Shown: positions 30,625 to 40,593, counted from the first letter of the stretch. The stretch: DNA of 64,000 bases from Pleodorina starrii (GCA_030267565.1 BRXU01000010.1:2538501-2602500); one strand, 5' to 3'. The notes: generated from the sequence alone by a model not told the origin. Numbers and translations: made by a program.

Positions 30625-32361
30625 ATGCCCCCCTCACACGCAAGCATGTCTGCCCTGATTGACGCGTCATCAGAGCGCATTGACACGAGCAGGCTGCCGT
30701 TTGGAGTCACGCTCAAGCCCCACCAGCGGGCACTGCTGTTACGTGCGCTCCAAGTAGAGCAGCGCGCTCTTGGAGCGCAGGATGAAGCGACCGCGATGGG
30801 CTTTATGACAGACCGCCCAGGTGCTGGCAAAACATATGTCATGCTGGCACTGGTTTACATTGCCGAAAAGTTGGTCTTGGGAGAGCGATCTGGCCATGGC
30901 TGCACACTCATAGTGACGCCGCACAACATTCACAGCCAGTGGCTGACAAGCATGTCACGCATCTACGAGGCCTCGGCGGGCACCAGTGCAGGTGCAGGTG
31001 CAGGAGCTGGGGCGCCATCACAGCTGTTGCGCTGGAGGGCCCTAACGAACTACAGCGACATCACCAGCATCATGTTTGACCCCGAGCTGCTTGAAACCAC
31101 CGACATCCTCCTCACAACATCACTGTTCTTTGATGTTGTTGCCGCGTCCCTGAAAGGTGGTGGCTTGCGGGTGCGCCGTGTGATCATTGATGAGGTGGAC
31201 GCCATTATGGGTGTGCTGCGCACCCGTGTACCTGCAGACATGACGTGGCTTGTGTCGGGCACGCTGCTGAGCAGTCTGCCCAGCGCTCATGCAACAGCGG
31301 GTGGATCAGCGGCAGCGGCGGTGGTCTGCATCGGTGGCAGCAGCGCATATGAGGTTTACCGACACACCCTTGAGATGAACGAGTGCAAGTGTTCGGACGA
31401 CTTTTTGGATGCCATGATCCAACTGGATGAGCCAGCGGTCTTGGTGCACGAGCTCTACAGTGACTATGTGGATGGCCTGATGGTGCCGGTGCTCACTGAA
31501 ACCCAGCTGGCGGCTGCAAATGGCATGGACTTTAGCAGCAAAGCGCTGGGGCTGCAGCACACCACACATGGGGCCACATCTGGTGTTGTTGATGAATGCC
31601 ACGCCACGCGCTCCCTATTTCAAGACTTGTGTGAGCGAGCGACACAAGCATCCGCGGTTGTGGCAAAAATACGTGACAAGATTCGGGCGGGGTGCGACGA
31701 AGAGATGCTGGGTGCACTGCAGTCCGAGATGGCACGCTGGCAGGCGGCTGCAAAGCATGCACAAGCAAACGCGGATACCATGTCCTACCGTGCTTCAGAC
31801 CTGGGCATCTGCACAGTTTGCTTTAACAAACATGGAAGCGATGTTCCCTGCAGCAACAGCAGCAGCATGGCAACTGCCCATGCTGCCCCCATCACCACGA
31901 GCCACCGTCGTGACAAGGCCCTCGTCCTGCGCGAGCTGCTGTCTGAAGTGATGGCAGACCCGGGCAGCCACGTGCTGGTATTCTCGTTGTACACGGGGAT
32001 CCTGCAGATGTGTCAGGCGTTCTTGGATCGCCTTGGAGTGCAGTGGGCTGATTTGGATGGTGGAAGTGTGAACCGCATTGATGCGGCTGTACATGCTTTC
32101 ACCAAGGGGGGCGCGCGCGTGCTATTTGTCTCATCACCCCAGCTTGGTGTGGGGCTTGACCTGCAGGTTGTGTCTGACATTGTGTTTTGCCATGCACTGC
32201 AGCCGGCAATAGAGCGCCAGGTGGTGGGCCGTGCGCAGCGGCTAGGGCGACAAGGGCAATTGAAAGTGCATTACGTGTTTCACAGCAATGAAGTTCAAAG
32301 AACCGGGTGCGCTGACACACGCGCAAACTGGGCAACATGCCGCAGAACAATGATAGAATAA
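30625..32361 (+). CDS. SNF2-like superfamily 2 helicase/ATPase
   Basis: 578 aa from ATG 30625 (ATG 30646 is an alternative). Motif I is DRPGAGKTY at 63-71, motif II IIDEVD near 186-191, motif III-like VSGTLL near 210; the C-terminal helicase lobe has VGLDLQVVSDIVFC and motif VI RQVVGRAQRLGRQGQ near 531-545. A short Cys-containing insert (CTVCFNKHGSDVPC) sits before the second lobe and may be a degraded RING-like finger, as in some SNF2/Rad5 proteins. Related viral ATPases act in transcription or DNA repair and remodelling. It is compact compared with cellular SNF2 proteins. Confidence 0.83.
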   Translation: MPPSHASMSALIDASSERIDTSRLPFGVTLKPHQRALLLRALQVEQRALGAQDEATAMGFMTDRPGAGKTYVMLALVYIAEKLVLGERSGHGCTLIVTPHNIHSQWLTSMSRIYEASAGTSAGAGAGAGAPSQLLRWRALTNYSDITSIMFDPELLETTDILLTTSLFFDVVAASLKGGGLRVRRVIIDEVDAIMGVLRTRVPADMTWLVSGTLLSSLPSAHATAGGSAAAAVVCIGGSSAYEVYRHTLEMNECKCSDDFLDAMIQLDEPAVLVHELYSDYVDGLMVPVLTETQLAAANGMDFSSKALGLQHTTHGATSGVVDECHATRSLFQDLCERATQASAVVAKIRDKIRAGCDEEMLGALQSEMARWQAAAKHAQANADTMSYRASDLGICTVCFNKHGSDVPCSNSSSMATAHAAPITTSHRRDKALVLRELLSEVMADPGSHVLVFSLYTGILQMCQAFLDRLGVQWADLDGGSVNRIDAAVHAFTKGGARVLFVSSPQLGVGLDLQVVSDIVFCHALQPAIERQVVGRAQRLGRQGQLKVHYVFHSNEVQRTGCADTRANWATCRRTMIE

Positions 32362-32390
32362 AGACTGGAGGATAGCAACGCACATCACCA

Positions 32391-32846
32391 ATGGCGTCAC
32401 CAAGCACCACGGAGTGTTCGTCAGTTTCATCAGCTGGAGACCAATGTGTGGGTCCGAAGAAGGTTATACGCATCTCAAAACAATATAATGATGATGACTA
32501 CGTATACACGGGATGTGGATTGTGGGATTCTTCAGGCGAGACACTGCTCGAGGGAATGCTGAATGTTGATGATGTTGTCATCGAGGAACCTCAAGTGACA
32601 GTCTACATCGACTACCCGATCAGAACACCGGTGTACCTGCCGTTGTTCGCGGCCAACTTTGACAAGGGGTTTACGAGGGGGGAGCTTGCATGTGGCATTG
32701 CGAGGCTGTACAATTGGGTGTATTATATGGATGAGCTTGATGACACATTGTTCGGAGTTTATGGGCATAGCATTGATGACCTGATGTTGACCTGTGTGAC
32801 TTACGATACAGAAAGTCGCATATGCCAGCTTGGCGTTGATTCATAG
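32391..32846 (+). CDS. Conserved giant-virus protein of unknown function
   Basis: 151 aa from ATG 32391, 30 bp after the helicase gene and on the same strand. It has a globular, acidic composition; the C-terminal half has FTRGELACGIARLYNWVYYMDEL and GVYGHSIDDLMLTCVTY. I recall a similar pattern (YG..GH.I.DL) in small proteins of several algal giant viruses, with no assigned function. No membrane segments or enzymatic motif. Confidence 0.65.
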   Translation: MASPSTTECSSVSSAGDQCVGPKKVIRISKQYNDDDYVYTGCGLWDSSGETLLEGMLNVDDVVIEEPQVTVYIDYPIRTPVYLPLFAANFDKGFTRGELACGIARLYNWVYYMDELDDTLFGVYGHSIDDLMLTCVTYDTESRICQLGVDS

Positions 32847-32889
32847 CGGTTACACTCCAGTGCCAAATACAGTACATGTATCCTTCTAG

Positions 32890-33250
32890 TCACGACCTGG
32901 CTATGCGACGGCTCTGTAAGTGAAGGTCCGACACATCCAGGAAGTTCATGAGTAGCTGACTTTTCAAGGGGATACATATTTTGACACGCTGGGCGCAGCC
33001 AACTGTTTTGTTTGGGAAAATGTCGAAGGTCATTGTCTGGATTGCTTGTAACATGATTAATGCTGCCTCTCTTACTGGCGCACTCACCACAGTACAACTC
33101 CCAGCTTCTGGAGTGACAGCAAGTAATTCCTCTAGTGCAATCGCGTGGCAACAGTCATGACAATGTCTACCGCTGTGTCGCCCCCTACAGAATCGAGCAT
33201 GCCCACCATGTGCCGAGGTGCAAAGGGATTTAAGGCATATTGCGGAATAC
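32890..33250 (-). pseudogene. Broken antisense gene, unknown
   Basis: The antisense frame ending at 33132 reads IPQYALNPFAPRHMVGML and then DSVGGDTAVDIVMTVATRLH-stop. Another frame picks up at that point (AIALEELLAVTPEAGSC...) and runs to 32890. A single base indel near 33140 explains both. The product is unknown. A 52-bp inverted partial copy of this region lies at 34265-34316. Its 5' part overlaps the start of the plus-strand gene at 33252. Confidence 0.45.
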
Positions 33251-34316
33251 TATGTATATGATGTTCCTCAACGTACCAGGCTTCTATTTCCTTGTCAGGT
33301 CGATTCCAGTTGTGAATGATTATTATCACTCCGAAACTGATAAGGTGTATTATAAAAACACGGTAATTAACTTCTATTCAAAGAAAGATGATGCGTTGCG
33401 GGCTTACTATGAAACCTACATCCAGGACATTCTTGAGATAAATAGATATGGTGTTTTTACAACAGACTTGGCAGTCGTCTATGTTGATGACGTGGTCAAA
33501 GCTCTAGAGAATAATTACGAGATTCTCATACCACCTGGCAGCACACACAGTGTAAATGATGTTGAATGTTGGTTTTATGAAGAGGATGACCTGCTAAATG
33601 CATTCAAACGCTTTACAGACGCATCAGAAAAGTATCAAAGGATAACGAAAACTGGAATTTATTCCAGCGCAGAAATAAATGATCCCAAGCTTAATTAAAC
33701 TATGATTGACCAAAAATCACAAGAGTGGCAAGACTCGTGTGTGCGATACTGGAATATGCTACAACTTTTTAGAAACAATTTGGCGTAAAGTACTTCATGT
33801 TGCGTGGACACAGTAATACATCCGCTAAAAAAATGCTACCCGTCCCGGGGGCAGCAACGTGAGCTTCGGGCAACCCTAAGGGAACAGGCATTAAATTAAC
33901 AGTTGTTCTATACAAAAATGGCATATATTTTCCTGGTTGGCGAAGGAATCGTGTCCTGGTCCTGGGCAAGGTATCATTTTTTGAAGGTTGTGGTGCATGG
34001 CATGGCATAGAGCTCCTGCACATTGGTTTGTGAAAGAAAGATGTGCCAGGAGTCTGCCTCACTTATTCCTGGCATGCCTATCCTCGACAAACACCCCATA
34101 GTCAGCTTGGTGTGAGGCTTTCTTCTTTTGGTTGTGCATGCACCATCATCATAGTCAACACACGGGAGAGACTGGAGTCCAGTTACAATCTGAACATTGC
34201 TGGCTGTCACCACCCGTCCATAAGTGTCAACTTGTCACCACAGGAACCATGTTTGATGATCCATAATTACTTGCTGTCACTCCAGAAGCTGGAAGTTGTA
34301 TAGTGTTGAGTGTGCC
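33077..34316. repeat. Inverted repeat pair 33077-33128 / 34265-34316
   Basis: The reverse complement of 33093-33128 matches 34265-34300 at 35 of 36 bases; similarity continues more weakly for about 16 bp on one side. The arms flank the gene at 33252-33698 at a distance of 1.1 kb. One arm is inside the broken antisense gene, so it is a duplicated gene fragment rather than a simple terminal repeat. Confidence 0.65.
33252..33698 (+). CDS. Hypothetical protein
   Basis: About 148 aa from ATG 33252 (the frame is open from a TTG at 33240). Rich in aromatic and acidic residues, with no TM segment and no family I recognise. The base composition is more AT-rich than its neighbours, which hints at separate origin. 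The 5' end overlaps a broken antisense gene. Confidence 0.5.
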   Translation: MYMMFLNVPGFYFLVRSIPVVNDYYHSETDKVYYKNTVINFYSKKDDALRAYYETYIQDILEINRYGVFTTDLAVVYVDDVVKALENNYEILIPPGSTHSVNDVECWFYEEDDLLNAFKRFTDASEKYQRITKTGIYSSAEINDPKLN

Positions 34317-34589
34317 AGGCAGCTAATTGCTTCACTGTCAGGCGCAGATTATGATTCATAGGGGGCATGCAAGAAGCAAGGCCGTGGCCCGACGCCAAAT
34401 ATGTATCGGCCGAACTCAAAGTGCATGACGTATGCTAGGAACGGCTCTGTTATTTACGTGCAAATAATTGTGTGTCATGCGCACGGCAAGGCACTGTGGA
34501 TGAATGCCTTGGAAGAGCAAGCAACAGGCTGCGGGCATTTGTAACGGCATATTTTTTATTATATTGTTTAATTACAAAATCATTTACTT
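33699..34589. other. 890-bp region without a supported gene
   Basis: Only short frames with no resemblance to known families. It holds the inverted partial copy (34265-34316) of the broken gene at 32890-33250, with stop codons on both sides, so it looks like decayed coding sequence. The last 50 bp before 34590 are very AT-rich and may be the promoter of the next gene. Confidence 0.4.
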
Positions 34590-36581
34590 ATGGATCGTCT
34601 GGGGCAGGCTGCTTGGCAACTGCGCCAATCGTGGGCATCACCACAGCGTCACACAGCGAATACCGACTTTGAACTGCAGATCATCAGCCCGACCCAACCC
34701 AACAGCATCCGTAGTGGGCGGCAGACTGTCATTGCAAACACAGTCACTCGATCAAGTGGACCTAGGAGCCATGGCGCCTCTAGGAACACTGTGAGATCTT
34801 TGGTTGTAACAGTGCCCGCTCATCTGTGTCAGCAGCTCAGATCCAATGTCTACTTGCATAGATTGTTGGATGAAGCAAGCCCCCTGATTGTATTAATGAA
34901 TATCGACCAGGAAAAGAACACATTCGACATTCCACATGTGCCGCAAGAATGCAAAAAAGAAAAAATAATGGATGTACTGAAGTTTGTTGCAAATGGTGAT
35001 GTAGGCGCCAGCATCCTGCATCACACATGTATCGATGAGATCCATTTCCTAGGTGTTGAGCGCTGCTTCCCCCACTATTCCACACCAGCATATTTCACAT
35101 ATGCGATGCAGCTCCTAGCGACGTCACACGATTTGTACCTGCAGCATTGCCGAGACATTTATGAGCGGAAACAAGTCTTTCTTAAATGGATGGACGCTGC
35201 AAAAGCAACGCTTCCATTGTTTCATGCAGAAAATGCCTTGCCTACCAAGTTGCAACATGCAGCATACACCATCATGCGAAGTGGAAGCTCGCAAAAGCCA
35301 TCAATAAGTAAAGGGACTGCATTTACACGTGCTTCATCTCGTGACTTTCAAGATAAGCTATCTCGTCTCATGCCCTCTGGGGTCCCCTGGTACAGTGACA
35401 GGAGCAAGGAAGGAATCATTGTTGCAGGTGGTTGCCTCGAGTCCCTCTTGTTAGATCGCAAGGTCAATGACGTGGACATATTTATTTGCACGCAAGGGGT
35501 TCACAATTACATGACTCGGGCAAAAAACATCTATGTCAAGCTTGTGCGTGTTTTGGTCCGTGCCTATGCCTATGGGCGCAACACGCGCATTCTCATGGCA
35601 CCAAAGAAACACATCCTGAGCATAGTTATCACGCGTGCAAATGGTGACAAGCACCACTTTCAAATTATTCATCGTGTATACGCATCCCCCGCACATGTTG
35701 TTGCGGGCTTTGACATAGACTCGTGCCGCTTGGCATATGATGGCAAACGCATGTATGGTGCTGACACTGCATTGCGTGCGTGGAGCACAGGCTACAATGT
35801 ACTCGATGCATCAACACTCAGCAGTACAGCGATAATACGATATACCAAAAAACTGATGTCTGGTCTGGACTTGCTGTTGCCTGGCATGTCTGCAGAAATG
35901 TTCATGCAAGCCAAAAGAACCATGATGGATATGTGTGGGCTCAGTGAAGACAGTGAAGACACTGTGTTTGAGTTGAATGCAATATACATGTGGAGGAAAC
36001 GACTATCTATGATCTCGGATGATGGTACCGCTTTTTCGCTGCTGCAAAATCTGTGGCCCAGCCAAACTCCTGTCGATTTGCGCTGGTCGTACAAGAAAAT
36101 AATGCTCCATAACTGCAACATCTATACACTCTTACATTATGTGATCCTTGGACAGAAGTTTTTTGCAATAAATCTTTCCGATTATGATGATGACAAATTG
36201 AATACAATATCCACACAGGCCCCCCGGCAAACCATGACATTAGATGCGTTCATTCAGGCCATTGTTCCTGGCAGTGTCGAAGAATATGATACACATCAAA
36301 TTGTCATGCGCCAGCCCACCCAATGGAAGCCACTTGAGAATGTCATTTTAGCTGATGCAATCAAATCTGAACGTGTCACAAGGGCATTCACGGGAGCACT
36401 AAATCCCATTGAGATAGATAATTTCTACGTGATGGATGTCCAGACTGAACAACTCCTGAATGCCACCAAGACCTGGATTACATCTATGCGGGCAATTTAT
36501 GCTGAACATTCACATAGGATTCGTGGATTTTTGCGTGATCATGACAGGCAGAGGGAGCGTGCGGGCCTGGACCCTGTTTAG
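34590..36581 (+). CDS. Nucleotidyltransferase-fold protein
   Basis: 663 aa from ATG 34590. The N-terminal 190 residues have no call. Near residues 271-295 there is IIVAGGCLESLLLD and NDVDIFI, which match the GG...DxD signature of the polymerase-beta-type nucleotidyltransferase fold. The following FDIDSCRLAYDGKRMYG and ALRAWSTGYNV are typical of a nucleotidyltransferase-like domain found in large viral and protist proteins with ankyrin repeats or WGR domains; no ankyrin repeats are seen here. Substrate unknown. It is not obviously the core viral poly(A) polymerase. Whether it is active depends on a third carboxylate I cannot place. Confidence 0.6.
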   Translation: MDRLGQAAWQLRQSWASPQRHTANTDFELQIISPTQPNSIRSGRQTVIANTVTRSSGPRSHGASRNTVRSLVVTVPAHLCQQLRSNVYLHRLLDEASPLIVLMNIDQEKNTFDIPHVPQECKKEKIMDVLKFVANGDVGASILHHTCIDEIHFLGVERCFPHYSTPAYFTYAMQLLATSHDLYLQHCRDIYERKQVFLKWMDAAKATLPLFHAENALPTKLQHAAYTIMRSGSSQKPSISKGTAFTRASSRDFQDKLSRLMPSGVPWYSDRSKEGIIVAGGCLESLLLDRKVNDVDIFICTQGVHNYMTRAKNIYVKLVRVLVRAYAYGRNTRILMAPKKHILSIVITRANGDKHHFQIIHRVYASPAHVVAGFDIDSCRLAYDGKRMYGADTALRAWSTGYNVLDASTLSSTAIIRYTKKLMSGLDLLLPGMSAEMFMQAKRTMMDMCGLSEDSEDTVFELNAIYMWRKRLSMISDDGTAFSLLQNLWPSQTPVDLRWSYKKIMLHNCNIYTLLHYVILGQKFFAINLSDYDDDKLNTISTQAPRQTMTLDAFIQAIVPGSVEEYDTHQIVMRQPTQWKPLENVILADAIKSERVTRAFTGALNPIEIDNFYVMDVQTEQLLNATKTWITSMRAIYAEHSHRIRGFLRDHDRQRERAGLDPV

Positions 36582-36596
36582 CCACACCCTTTTACA

Positions 36597-37076
36597 TCAC
36601 AATGGACGAGACCATGTGACCACGCCCATGTCATTCACCGCATCAACACGACCGGTGTCGGTGACACGCAGCTCTTGAACTGCTGCATCCGTCTGCCAAA
36701 TTGGCGACCCATGCCCATTGTAGGCCACCAGGAGCTTGTGCACCGGGTGCAGACACAGGCGAAAGGGGGGGTGAAAGCTGTCACTGCACCTATACCCCAA
36801 AGCCGGCGCAGCTTCTCAAGCTGTCGCCCACTGCGCTATGCCATGTGCATTGTACAGCACCAAATTGCCATCCGACTGCATCACCAGCGAAAACTTGCAG
36901 TTGGGAGAGTAAATGCGATCCAAATTCGTGCCGCTGATCAGCACTTCACCTGCAGCGAGCCCGCGCTTGCGGGGCCACTCAAATGCATCAGCCAAACCCC
37001 CGCGCCCACGATGTGGCACAATTGCTGCCAGCTCACTGCCAAACAACTGGTCCTGATACTGGGTTTCTGTTGTCAT
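36597..37076 (-). pseudogene. Bulb-type (B-) lectin domain protein, interrupted by one TGA
   Basis: From ATG 37076, 86 codons end in a mannose-binding B-lectin motif (FSLVMQSDGNLVLYNAHGIA then QW). A TGA at 36816-36818 follows, and the same frame continues without other stops to 36597 with a second lectin-like repeat (FRLCLHPVHKLLVAYN, then GSPIWQTD). Reading through would give about 159 residues with two to three strand repeats and no frameshift. Either it is a nonsense-mutated gene, two separate products, or a readthrough gene. B-lectin folds bind mannose and would fit a virion surface protein. Confidence 0.6.
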
Positions 37077-37085
37077 GTTTTGTGT

Positions 37086-37430
37086 TTACACTGAAGCAAT
37101 ATCAATCTTACCAGAATACATGCACACGCCAGCCTTGCAAAGCCAATTCCTCCAAACTACAATGTATAAAATCATTGTGGCAACAAGTAGCAACAAAAAT
37201 GAACGACAGAACGACCACCAAATCAACTGGCCCATGGCTTTTATTGCTGCTGGATTTGGGCTGCCAGCATCATGGTGAGTTGCAAGTTGCAGGTGTTGCA
37301 CCACGCGTTGTAGGCGTTGAGCTTCCATCAGTACACGCCGGACTGCACAGGTCCCCTCTGGCACAAAGACTGGGTCGCGCCTCCTGCCTCCCACGGCCCG
37401 CCCCTTGGTCTTCTTCATGATGTATGGCAT
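37086..37430 (-). CDS. Small single-pass membrane protein
   Basis: 114 aa from ATG 37430. A basic N-terminus, a helical middle, then one clear membrane segment (WWSFCRSFLLLLVATMILYI) near residues 70-92 and a short C-terminal tail with two Cys. No family recognised. The stop is 10 bp before the lectin start, on the same strand, so the two may be cotranscribed. CCAATCA boxes lie about 97-210 bp upstream. Confidence 0.55.
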   Translation of the reverse strand: MPYIMKKTKGRAVGGRRRDPVFVPEGTCAVRRVLMEAQRLQRVVQHLQLATHHDAGSPNPAAIKAMGQLIWWSFCRSFLLLLVATMILYIVVWRNWLCKAGVCMYSGKIDIASV

Positions 37431-37526
37431 GGTTGCTTGCCAGGTGGTGCAGGCATCTGGTGGTGTTAGCCGCTCATCCGGCGTATCTTGTTGCGAGGGA
37501 TTTTATGACAGTCAGGAACACTGGTT

Positions 37527-37640
37527 GATTGGCCATGATTGGAAATAATTGGAAATGATTGGAAATGATTGGAAATGATTGGCAGTGATTGGCAGTGATT
37601 GTATGATTGGTAATATGACTGGTGATGATTGACAATGATT
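37527..37640 (-). promoter_or_regulatory. CCAATCA array, 10-bp period
   Basis: About eight TGATTGG motifs (CCAATCA on the minus strand), largely in a 10-bp unit TGATTGGAAA or TGATTGGCAG, then degenerating to TGATTGAC. The array begins 97 bp upstream of the ATG of the minus-strand membrane-protein gene, in its orientation. It belongs with the arrays at 28730, 50755 and 61675. Confidence 0.5.
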
Positions 37641-37776
37641 GACAATGATTAATCATTTGCAGTGTTGATTGTTTGTTTGTGTGATGGGATTGTGATATAC
37701 TGGCTCATCTTTAGTCTTTAGTCATGTCCCATAACTGGCTTTCCGAGTGAGTGGGGGGGTCGCCCATCTTTTAGGG

Positions 37777-39012
37777 TCAAGCCCAGGCAGACTTTTTTGT
37801 GTGCGGTTGCCTTGGCTGTTGCGACTTGCCTGTGTCCTGCCTGAACACATGGCGTGCTTTTCGCAGCAACTTGAAGTCGTCCGAGTCTGCAGATGGCAGT
37901 GACACCTGCCAGTGAATATACAGGTCGCCCCGCCTTCCAGGGTGGTCGCCGTCTGGCAGGCCGCCTTGCGGGATGCACTTGGGCTCGGTGGGATCAAAGT
38001 ATGCATTTGATCTCAGCTCCCGCTGAACACCACACAGGTCCAACACCATGCTGAAGCCCCCGAGCAGCTCTACGAGACCCACCTGCACGCTCACATGCAC
38101 ATCCAGACCGGAAATGCGTGTGTTTCCATCAATGTCATACACTGCTATAAACTTGATGGCGGAATCGGTGTTCACATTTGTTCCCTGCCGGCTGTTGCTG
38201 CATGGCTGTAAGGCTTGGCCCTGACGACAGCCCTTGGGTACACGGACACACACGCTATGGCTGGTTTTGTTCTTGCCATTTCCATTGCACTTTTTGCATG
38301 GCTTGCTGCCACGGCGTGCCATGGACCCGTAGCCGCGGCAGCTGGTGCACACCGTCCGCATGTGAAAGCCGCCCAGGGCTGACATCAGTACAGCACCACT
38401 GCCATTACATGCCATGCACTTGACAATGTCTGCCTTGGGGTCTGCTACCCCGTGACCCTCACAGCTATCACACACGTTTACTGTGTCATACTCGACAGTC
38501 TTTGTGCACCCTTTGCATACATCCGCCAAGGTTACATGCACATGTTTGTGTTGTTGTTCCATGTGGGTGCTGTCAGAAGGCATGGCACCAAACGAGCTGC
38601 CCAAAATGCAGTCCACACCATCATCCATCATCACAAATGACATCCCGCTAGAAGAAGCATTGCCCCCGGCCGCTGCAGCCGCCGCCGCAGCACGAAACAT
38701 GCTGTGCAGCAGGTCGTTCAGGTCTGGCATGGGCCCAGCAGTGGCGGATAAATCCCCAAGGGCCTCGTCAAGTTTTCCAGCATCATAGAGCTGCCTGGTC
38801 CTCTCATTTGATAGCACACGGTATGCATCATTCACTTCCTTGAACTTTGTCTCGGCATCTGCCTTGCTGTCAGGGTCGGTGTGCTTGTCTGGGTGCAGCT
38901 CAAGTGCACGCGCATGGAATGCCTTCTTGATAGCAGTTTCATTTGCATCCTTGCTGACACCGAGGAGGGCATACAGATCCTTGCCCTTGTGATCATTTGT
39001 AACATCCGCCAT
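37777..39012 (-). CDS. dnaJ: DnaJ, class A (J-domain plus zinc finger)
   Basis: 411 aa from ATG 39012, the usual length for type I DnaJ/Hsp40. The J-domain has LHPDKH near residues 39-44; a Gly/Ala/Met-rich linker follows; then four zinc-binding repeats (CDSCEGHG, CMACNGSG, CTSCRGYG, CKKCNGNG) near 190-255; then the substrate-binding C-terminal domains with GDHPGRRGDLYIHWQV. It would deliver unfolded proteins to Hsp70. It is divergent from the metalloprotease gene, with 142 bp between the start codons; the leader just upstream of ATG is AT-rich (cataaataaag). Confidence 0.93.
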   Translation of the reverse strand: MADVTNDHKGKDLYALLGVSKDANETAIKKAFHARALELHPDKHTDPDSKADAETKFKEVNDAYRVLSNERTRQLYDAGKLDEALGDLSATAGPMPDLNDLLHSMFRAAAAAAAAGGNASSSGMSFVMMDDGVDCILGSSFGAMPSDSTHMEQQHKHVHVTLADVCKGCTKTVEYDTVNVCDSCEGHGVADPKADIVKCMACNGSGAVLMSALGGFHMRTVCTSCRGYGSMARRGSKPCKKCNGNGKNKTSHSVCVRVPKGCRQGQALQPCSNSRQGTNVNTDSAIKFIAVYDIDGNTRISGLDVHVSVQVGLVELLGGFSMVLDLCGVQRELRSNAYFDPTEPKCIPQGGLPDGDHPGRRGDLYIHWQVSLPSADSDDFKLLRKARHVFRQDTGKSQQPRQPHTKKSAWA

Positions 39013-39154
39013 CTTTATTTATGTGCAGAGAGATAGTAGTACTGATAGAAAGTGCCAGTTTTGGTGCCACTTAGCTGACGCGCAGGGACAGGGGGTATGG
39101 GTGTGGGTGTTGTTGCACATGGGGGAAAGGAGGGAAGGGGGTCTCTTGATATGA

Positions 39155-40282
39155 ATGTCTCGTCACAAATATGTACGTGTATTAACAGACATGGTCATAC
39201 CAAACAACTTTCTGCAAGCTGTGATTGATATCGGCGTCAAATCCTGGCAGGTCGTGTGCAAAACACATCGGGCGGCAAGTTGGCGGAGGTCGTCCAGGGA
39301 TGGGGATGGCATCAGTGCATTCATGAACCAATTCCCGCGCATTGCTTGGGACAGTGACTTTGTTTCTGCCCAGCGCATTTTGGATGCAACCAAGGGTGAA
39401 ACGGATTGGCACCTGAGTGAATGCACACTCGCCGTGCCCGTGCCAGGGGCAACATTTCGGGCCAGAATTAAAGTAATCCACAAGCTTGCTGATAGTGATC
39501 TGTTGGACAAGATTGCCAAAACAGTCACCTTTGGTGTGGTGTGTGCCTGGACGATTGCCACTCAAATGAAGGCGACTCATCAACAACAAAGACAACAACA
39601 ACGACTCATACCCGTGTTTATTGTGCTGTGGGATGCACCCAGGAAGTTTCCAAAAGATGTCTGTGATGCGGTGTCCCCCGAACACATCAATGGCGGTGTC
39701 ACCTATCTGGCGACAGGGGACATCTATGTGTTTCGAAAGCAGCATGTGTGCAAGGTGGTCCTGCATGAGCTTCTCCACTTTTTTGGGATCGACGAGCCAC
39801 TTCAACAGTACATGTCGGGACGTGAAGGTGATGAGCTGCAGACAAGCATGGTCGACACGTTTGATGTTCAGCCATCTGCAGTCCTCGGCCCACGTATGTA
39901 TGAAACCTATGTTGAGACGCTGGCGTGTCTCCTTCACACACTGCAGCGTGCCCTGCACTGCGCGCCATTTGAGCCATCAACATTCAGAAGGCTCTTCCTG
40001 GAAGAGCTTTACAACAGCAAAGATCAGGCCGCACGCTTCCTATCTCGCAAATGCTCGAAGGATGGCCGCATTCATGATGATACCCACGCGTTTGCATACT
40101 TTGTGGGAAAGTACGCGCTATGGCACGCCCTGTCCGCTGGCTCCAAGATGCAGCCGTTGCAGTTTGTCCTGGGGACTCGAAAACAGTGCAGGGCGTTTAC
40201 ACGGCAACTGAAAAGGGCCCTCGTTACATGCAAGGAATCCCTCATGCCCGGAAGTCTGCGCATGGTGGTTGAAGACTTTTAA
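39155..40282 (+). CDS. Zincin-like metalloprotease
   Basis: 375 aa from ATG 39155. The segment VVLHELLHFFGID (from about residue 201) has the HExxHxxGxxD zinc-binding signature of metzincin/gluzincin-like peptidases: two His ligands, a catalytic Glu, and a third-ligand position occupied by Asp. No signal peptide or membrane segment is seen. Similar HELLH proteins of unknown target occur in Mimivirus relatives. A role in virion protein maturation or host protein cleavage is inferred only. Confidence 0.7.
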   Translation: MSRHKYVRVLTDMVIPNNFLQAVIDIGVKSWQVVCKTHRAASWRRSSRDGDGISAFMNQFPRIAWDSDFVSAQRILDATKGETDWHLSECTLAVPVPGATFRARIKVIHKLADSDLLDKIAKTVTFGVVCAWTIATQMKATHQQQRQQQRLIPVFIVLWDAPRKFPKDVCDAVSPEHINGGVTYLATGDIYVFRKQHVCKVVLHELLHFFGIDEPLQQYMSGREGDELQTSMVDTFDVQPSAVLGPRMYETYVETLACLLHTLQRALHCAPFEPSTFRRLFLEELYNSKDQAARFLSRKCSKDGRIHDDTHAFAYFVGKYALWHALSAGSKMQPLQFVLGTRKQCRAFTRQLKRALVTCKESLMPGSLRMVVEDF

Positions 40283-40593
40283 TTATCACATCCACAATGC
40301 CACTCTTTTTGCACTCCTCGGCGTTCCAGGCTACATTGAGCAGTTTGATCAGTTTTGGAGGCGGTTTTAAATGTGATTGACTTGCAGTAAAAGTAGACAC
40401 GTTGACCTACACGATAAATGTTATCTGTGGATTCAGTGTCCGCCATTCTTTTTGCAACATGTACAACTATGTGCAAATATTGTTGCCTACACACAGCAGC
40501 ACCGCATCTGTGTGGGTGGCGCCAGTGGCCCTGTGTTTTTTTTGTCGATTCCACGGTAGAGTGTATGTTTCCGTTGAGGCTTTCCGGGACACC
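40283..40593. other. Leader region of the thiol oxidase gene
   Basis: About 310 bp with no independent gene. The thiol oxidase frame is open through it from TTG 40402, but the sequence there has no family similarity. Confidence 0.4.

Noticed and set aside
33769..34062. 97-codon antisense frame
   Set aside because: No family resemblance, unusual composition, adjacent to decayed sequence.
34590..36581. Core viral poly(A) polymerase
   Set aside because: Only the GG...DxD signature is visible; the surrounding sequence fits another nucleotidyltransferase-like family.
40402..40593. N-terminal extension of the thiol oxidase from TTG
   Set aside because: No similarity to the family; ATG 40594 fits the Erv domain start.
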